DNA of 64,000 bases, taken from assembly GCA_947650365.1 (NCBI GenBank), contig OX393554.1, forward strand, positions 39,888,200 through 39,952,199. The letters run 5' to 3'. The translations under genes and the position numbers were made by a program. Below, in pieces: positions 58,332-64,000 of the stretch. The notes beneath the pieces are model-generated. The model did no database searches. It had not been told where the DNA came from and saw only the letters and a program-made list of their open reading frames with translations. Every line of letters starts with the position of its first letter. Within the stretch, counting starts at the first letter, position 1. Source of the stretch: Chamaelirium japonicum (lineage: Eukaryota > Streptophyta > Magnoliopsida > Liliales > Melanthiaceae).

Positions 58332-58334
<3 letters not shown>
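58002..58334. mobile_element. TA-flanked foldback element, family M
   Basis: Tips GAGCTGCCAGCCTATTTCGG and inverse, with GGGCAGCCACCCATTTGA. Inner word 'cattctaaaactcctagg' occurs in both halves. Short TA at left, long TA array at right (58336-58417). Confidence 0.85.
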
Positions 58335-58417
<83 letters not shown>

Positions 58418-58419
<2 letters not shown>

Positions 58420-58818
58420 AAAGAGATACTCTTACTTATGGAATGATTACTTATGCAATTATACATCGTCGTTTATCGACCCTAGAGGTTTCAGAATTTG
58501 ATGAAACTTGGTGGGGACTGTGGGGATGCTATCTATGGCGAGTTGATCATCCTCACCAAAAATCATCAAATTATATAGCCTCTAGGGCATCAAATATTAG
58601 AAGCTTTCTCAACCGTTCATTTTAACCATTAATTTGAATAGCATATTTGATGCCCTTGGAGGTTATAGAATTTGATGATTTTGGGCGAGGAAGATAAACT
58701 TGCCATAGGCCCATAGATAACATCCCCACCAAGTTTCATCAAATTCTGAAACCTCTAATATAGGTAAAAGGCAGTGTGTAATTGCATAAGTAAGATTCCA
58801 TAAGTAAGAATATCCCTC
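58418..58818. mobile_element. TA-flanked foldback element, family D, copy 2
   Basis: Arms GATACTCTTACTTATGGAAT and inverse; internal segments as in copy 1 at 51126-51513. TA on both sides. Confidence 0.88.
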
Positions 58819-58840
58819 ATATATATATATATATATATAT

Positions 58841-59238
58841 AGAAAGGGTAGCCTACTCCATGGAGTAGGAAACTTACCTACTCCATGGGTTATATAGACG
58901 CCACATGGCACTTTTTAATCAAATTTTTTATTCATGTATGGTCAATCTAATATGGATAGATTAGGATTATGAAAAAAAATCCGAAGAAAAAAACTTAAAC
59001 CAACTCGATCAAGTTGAAACAAATTTAACGGTAAACTGTGTATCGTAAAAACATATTTTTTGTGGATGCTGAAAATGCCACTTGGCATATGTTTTTCTCA
59101 AAAAAAATTTCTTGATAATTGTTGGGAGGGGTGAACCTAACGTGACCAAATCTTAACTTCCATCAAAGAGTGCAACACGACATCCATTTAACCTATGGAG
59201 TAGGTAAGTTTCCTACTCCATGGAGTAGGCTACCCTTT

Positions 59239-59241
<3 letters not shown>
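58841..59241. mobile_element. TA-flanked foldback element, family N
   Basis: Tips AAGGGTAGCCTACTCCATGG and inverse; a palindrome TACTCCATGGAGTA at each end. Interior resembles family O ('ccacatggcactttttaatc', 'ggatggtcaatc'-like words). TA at 58818-58840 and 59241-59306. Confidence 0.88.
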
Positions 59242-59306
<65 letters not shown>

Positions 59307-59310
<4 letters not shown>

Positions 59311-60127
59311 GGTAGTATGCGATTAACTAAAAACACACCCTAAGAACACACTTTTTTAATATTAATATAGTGTAATACATATGTTATCATATTCATTATA
59401 AATGTTACACCTCATTCCATTCAAATGTTTAAATTTGTTATTTTACAGATTTATGTATAGGTTTAAACCAATTGTTTTTGTATAAATGTTAACATAATGT
59501 AATATATATGTTATCATATGCATTACATATATTATCATATCATATTCAAATATTTTAATTATTTTTATATATTTTTGTACATGTTTTACAAAAAAAAAAT
59601 CTGAAAAATAGTGAATAGAGAATTCCTAGATAACTTTAGCTATTTACTGCACAAATCTCTAACTATTCTTTAGGGTGCCTTTTCAACAAAAAAACTTTCT
59701 TTAGAGTGTATTTGGTTGCAAAATGCTCATCGCCTTCTTACACATAATACCTTAATGATAATTTGAAGTGTGCGGTGCCAATAGAGATGGCCTGTTAACA
59801 AGAATACCAAAGGAGAAGTATTTTGGTGGTTAGAGGCAATAGGGTATAAAATGTCATTTATTATGTCTGTATCTATGATATGGATGATATGGGGGGCACC
59901 TCTAATTGAGCCCTCAGAGCCGTGTCAACACAGATTCTCGTGTCCACTCGTGTCGACACGGCATGATATCATCGCTCCATGTTATTAAACCGAATGTTGT
60001 GAGTCTACCTTCTCCAATTGGGTGAACAGAGGGAAATGATAGACCGTGTAAGTTGAATTCTGAAGGGATAGTAATTTTCAATTTATATCAATATCATAAT
60101 TTGGTTGGTGTGTATGTGTGTGTGTGT
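59307..60127. other. AT-rich DNA, no gene seen
   Basis: Contains repeated 'gtaatacatatgttatcat' words (about 59390 and 59500). No gene. A (GT)n stretch sits near 60107-60128. Confidence 0.4.
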
Positions 60128-60136
60128 GTATATATA

Positions 60137-60509
60137 TTGGCAGGGATACACTTATTGAATAGTTACTTATGCAATTACACACCGCCTTCTACCTACCCTA
60201 GAGGTTTCTGAATTTGATGAAACTTGGTGGGGATACTATCTATGGCAAGTTGATCATCCTCACCAAAAATCATCAAATTCTATAACCTGGGCATCAAATG
60301 GTAGAAGCTTTATCAATCGTCCATTTTAACCGTTAATTTGAATAGATATTTCATGCCCCTAAAAGTTATAGAATTTGATAGTTTTTGGTGAGGATGATAA
60401 ACTTGCCATAGATAGCAACCACACCAATTTCCATCAAATTCTAAAACCTTTAGGCTAGGTAAAAGGCGGTGTGTAATTTGCATAGATTCCATAAGTAAGG
60501 GTATCCCTC

Positions 60510-60514
<5 letters not shown>
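60137..60514. mobile_element. TA-flanked foldback element, family D, copy 3
   Basis: Arms GGGATACACTTATTGAATAG and inverse GGGATACCCTTACTTATGGA type; core as in the other D copies. TA array at 60515-60572. Confidence 0.85.
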
Positions 60515-60572
<58 letters not shown>

Positions 60573-60575
<3 letters not shown>

Positions 60576-61322
60576 GAGGGATACTCTCACTAATGGGCTT
60601 ACTAATGATCCCATCCATCGGTTCAGATCTGATGGATGGCTCAGATTTTCCCTTCCTCTCCCACTCTCTCGATCGACTAAACCCAGCCCCCCCCCGACCG
60701 ATCCCCCTCCCCGACCACCCCTTCCAGCGCCCGACCACCCCTTCCGGCGACACCGGCAGCCCCGACCGCCCTTCCCCTCCGGCTCCGGCGCCGATTGCAG
60801 CAGCCCCGACCCCCCCTCCCGTCCGACGCTGATCGCAGCCCCTCCCAACTCCCATCCGTCGCCGATCGCACCAGCCCCCAACCGGAGGGGAAGGGGCGCC
60901 GAAGCCAGAGGAGATGGGGGTGCCGGAGCTGGAGGGGAAGGGGGCGCCGGAGCCGGAGGGCAAGGGGGCGCCGGAGCCATCCATCGAATCCGAACCGGAG
61001 GGGAAGAAGCCGGAGGGGATTGAGCTGCGATCTAGGGTCGGGGGGCTGCCGGAGCCGGAGCCGAAGGGGAAGGGGGCTGCCGCAGGAGGGGAAGGGGCCT
61101 GTCGAAGCCAGAGGCCGGAAGGGAAGGGGCTGCCGCCGGAAGGGAAGGTGGTCAGGGAGGGGGTCGGGCTCGGTTTTGGGGTCGGGGGGGGTGTTTACTC
61201 GATCGAGAGAGAGAGAGTGGGAGAGGGAGGAAAAATCTGAGCCATCCATCGAATCTGATCCGATGGATGGGATCATTAGTAAGCCCATTAGTAAGAGCCC
61301 ATTAGTGAGAGTATCCCTCCCC
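60573..61322. mobile_element. Foldback element, family P: family D tips with a GC-rich interior
   Basis: Tips GGGGAGGGATACTCTCACTA and inverse, like family D, but from about 60 bases in the sequence is different: 'gatcccatccatcgg', 'gatggatggctcagattt', then (CT)n and about 500 bp of GC-rich DNA that is itself roughly inverse between the halves. The frames across it are Pro/Arg/Gly strings, with no domain. TA array at the left; the right side meets GTATCGTACGATAC. Confidence 0.85.
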
Positions 61323-61709
61323 ATATAGTATCGTACGATACACGATACGATACGATATAGGAGAAAAACGATACGTATCATGTTTACGTATCGTTTTTCT
61401 CCTATATCGTACGATACACGATACGATCCAATATGGTGAAAACTTTTTTTTTTTTTTGAAACTTTTAAAATTATTTTTTTCTCTTAATTTCCCAAAGGAC
61501 TATATAAGATCTCTTAGAGTTAAAAAAAATACTTAGGAATATTTTCTAACCTAGAGTGAAGTGATACTAATTTTTTTTTAGAAGTTTATAAGTGTTTTAC
61601 AAATCTTTCTCTAGAGTTGTCGGAGCCTAATGCCATTTGTTTTTTAAAATTTTCTAGAGCTTGGAGCACCAAATATCTACAACTTTGCTAATTTCAATAG
61701 TTATAGGAT

Positions 61710-61767
<58 letters not shown>

Positions 61768-62916
61768 TAATGGATCTATATTCACAAAGGAAGGCTAAAG
61801 GAAAGAAGTGGATGACTTTAAATAAAACAATGAGGATGAGAATAAATATGAATAAGAGGTGCAAGAGCATTAGAGGAAGATAAAGAAGCAAGTGGTGATA
61901 AATTATCTATTGGTGATGATCAAATTAATGAAGTAGATGCGGTGATTATTGAAAAATAAGACATTCCTATTTTTTGAGTTTTTGTTGTCTTCATCTAAGA
62001 AGCACTGACACTAGTACGGGGACACGGGTACGACACGACACGGGTTTGCCGACACTGCAAATCCTAAAAAGGAGGGCACAGGTACGGCGAGAACACGGCA
62101 AAATAAATTTATATTTTTAAATTTATATTTTATGTGTGTTTGCAATTCATATATATTTCAATAACCCAAAAAACCTCATAGAAAACAAATAAAATGAAAA
62201 TTTAATGTATACCGAATCGCTATCGTTAGTTTCATCCAGCCCGATCAGTGAATCGCAGACAGCTCTAAATGGTATGGAAAATAGCTGTTGTATTTCAGTT
62301 TTGACTTCAACCTATCTGAAACCTTAAAGGATAAGATAAGTTAAAGCCAAACCTAAATCGTAACAATCCATCATAACATCCTGACAAGTAAATCACACTC
62401 AGACTCAAATGGCATGCAAAAGAACAACTGCGATTCAGTTTTGGCTTCAACCTATCTGATTCTCTGAGGTTATAATCTCAAAGGATCAGATAGGTTGAAG
62501 CTAAAACTGAATCACCACAGCTTGTAACCCGGCCCTATATTGAACAGTCCGTCAACCCACAGTGTCTCGAGTGTTCGAGGAGTGTCCAACGAGTGTCCGA
62601 CCGTGTCCGGCTCTCGGAAGCACGTTGGACACGGCACATGCGTGTCCGGTGCGTGTCCGACACGTTTCCAACAAGGGTACGGGAGGCCTGGGGAAGTGTC
62701 CATGCTTCCTAGGTCTTCATTGACCATTCAAATTTTTTGAGAACAATATATTGATAGATCATAGATAATACTTATATATGATTTCTTTTTTATAGAAATA
62801 TATACATCATACTTTTTGTATAGGCCAATGTTATGTTTGATGTGAAATTATAGGGAATGTCTTACTCTTCTACTTGACTTTTCATATTTAATATTCTAGT
62901 ATGTACTTTCTATATT

Positions 62917-62951
<35 letters not shown>

Positions 62952-63030
62952 AATTGTATCTTATGATCCACGATACGTTACGATACACGATACATAAAAT
63001 AGGGAAAACAATACATGATATGACAACCTA
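61323..63030. mobile_element. Possible element with GTATCG-type termini
   Basis: At 61323-61440 there is a palindrome: ATATAGGAGAAAAACGATAC and complement around 61380. A related, inverted sequence (ACGATACACGATACATAAAA, CATGATATGAC) stands at 62965-63030. These may be the two termini of an AT-rich element that holds a TA array (61711-61763) and the hAT element at 61995-62712. No target duplication established. Confidence 0.4.
61995..62712. mobile_element. hAT-type element, CTAGGAAGCA family, copy 2
   Basis: Starts CTAAGAAGCACTGACACT and ends GTGTCCATGCTTCCTAG, with the exact 8-bp duplication GTCTTCAT (61987-61994 and 62713-62720). The interior is in the opposite orientation relative to copy 1 (54610-55305). 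No transposase. Confidence 0.92.
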
Positions 63031-64000
63031 GTATATATATACACCCACATGTCTCTGTATCCATCTTTTATGATGTTGTCGTGGCCCGTGACCGACTCCG
63101 GTGTCCGTGTCGACACTTGTATCTGCGTATATAGATCATAGGTCTGTATAGAAGATGGATCGATATTGATTAGATTAAATCATTAAGGAACTAGTTTTCA
63201 CCAATATCGTCCCCTACTAATTTCCAAATTCTACATAAGCACATTGAAATGGATTCCAATTGTGATTGATTGATGTTTGGTGAGTCATCTGCACAGACTG
63301 CACATCTTCTAAATGTAAGAATTTTACATTAAATATTGATTTAAGCTTAATTTTAATAATTAAAAAAAAATATTAGCAAATTTTGGCTTTATAATTCAAG
63401 CTCAACGTCTTTTGGGATTGTGATCAAACAGAATCCTAACTTGTGTTTCGTTTGTGGGCAATATTTTCTAGAATAGGGTAATACATAAGTGTAGGATTTT
63501 TCATGTGACACCATCATGTGTGGTTAATAAATCAACCAAAAATGCTAGTTGGAAAATTTGAAATTCTTGTTTGAAAGTCAGATCAACTCTACTTCCTACT
63601 AGAACAACTAAAAGCATCAAAAATACTGGAAAACCGTACCATACTCGGTGCAACCTTGGGAGGGTCCAAAGGTAGCACTACAAATAGAGGGCCATTTAAA
63701 TGGGAAAGGAAAACAGGATAAGAAAGAAGAAAAAAGATGAGAGAAAAGATGAATCATTGTATTTATACAACTCAACTAATCAAACCAATCCTTAACACAA
63801 AATAAACCTAAAGCATTCCTAATATGATCCAAATATCTGTTCAAATCATGTTTCAAACTAAAAAGATGGTTTTCAGGAGCCACAATGACTTAATTTGAGT
63901 AAAACTATAAGGAACTTAAGGAAGCTGAAGTTGGATTTATAACAAGTGGTTTCAGGCCTAACTGCTAATATTCATGAAGCTATGTCTGAAAAAAAAAGGT
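63031..64000. other. AT-rich DNA, nothing recognised
   Basis: No gene, tandem repeat or inverted repeat recognised to the end of the window. Confidence 0.4.

Noticed and set aside
60313-61381. Proline- and arginine-rich frames around 60.3-61.4 kb
   Set aside because: They run across a GC-rich palindrome and a TA array; mirrored frames exist on the opposite strand.

Overview
This is nuclear DNA from a flowering plant. The three host genes (a WEB-family coiled-coil protein, a B3/REM-type protein and a class A heat-stress transcription factor) have spliced structures and plant-specific domain layouts. Most of the rest is transposon sequence: Ty1-copia and Ty3-gypsy elements, a TRIM, an L1-type LINE, hAT, Mutator and Harbinger-like MITEs, and a long chain of foldback elements set in (TA)n arrays. 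I cannot name the species. The density of nested insertions suggests a repeat-rich genome.

Layout. 1-6.6 kb: two MITEs, then the complete WEB-family gene (+ strand, three exons). 6.6-8.5 kb: a small foldback and unassigned DNA. 8.5-13.7 kb: a broken copia element on the minus strand with an LTR dominated by microsatellites. 14.3-29.5 kb: a 14.9-kb gypsy-type element with 2.2-kb LTRs and a perfect 5-bp target duplication, inserted into a fragment of another copia element. It codes for gag and protease but no reverse transcriptase or integrase that I can recognise. 29.8-35.4 kb: MITEs, a large foldback, and the 3' exons of a B3 gene (minus strand). 35.7-36.3 kb: a tandem TRIM (three LTRs, two internal regions, one target duplication). 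36.9-40.4 kb: a short copia derivative with an intact target duplication and a hAT element nested in its 3' LTR. 40.9-45.3 kb: more MITEs, a solo LTR and a TRIM remnant. 45.95-47.2 kb: the last exon of an HsfA1-type gene (minus strand), whose DNA-binding first exon is not seen. 47.5-61.3 kb: a train of about 20 inverted-repeat elements separated by (TA)n arrays, with a LINE and a hAT element nested in it. 61.3-64 kb: AT-rich DNA with one more hAT element.

The host genes do not form a functional cluster. The most distinctive structure is the TA-array/foldback train. Elements with different terminal arms share a similar self-complementary core, and nearly every one sits between TA microsatellites, much like the microsatellite-targeting Micron elements described in rice. 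The train lies directly upstream of the HSF exon, so it may fill that gene's first intron.
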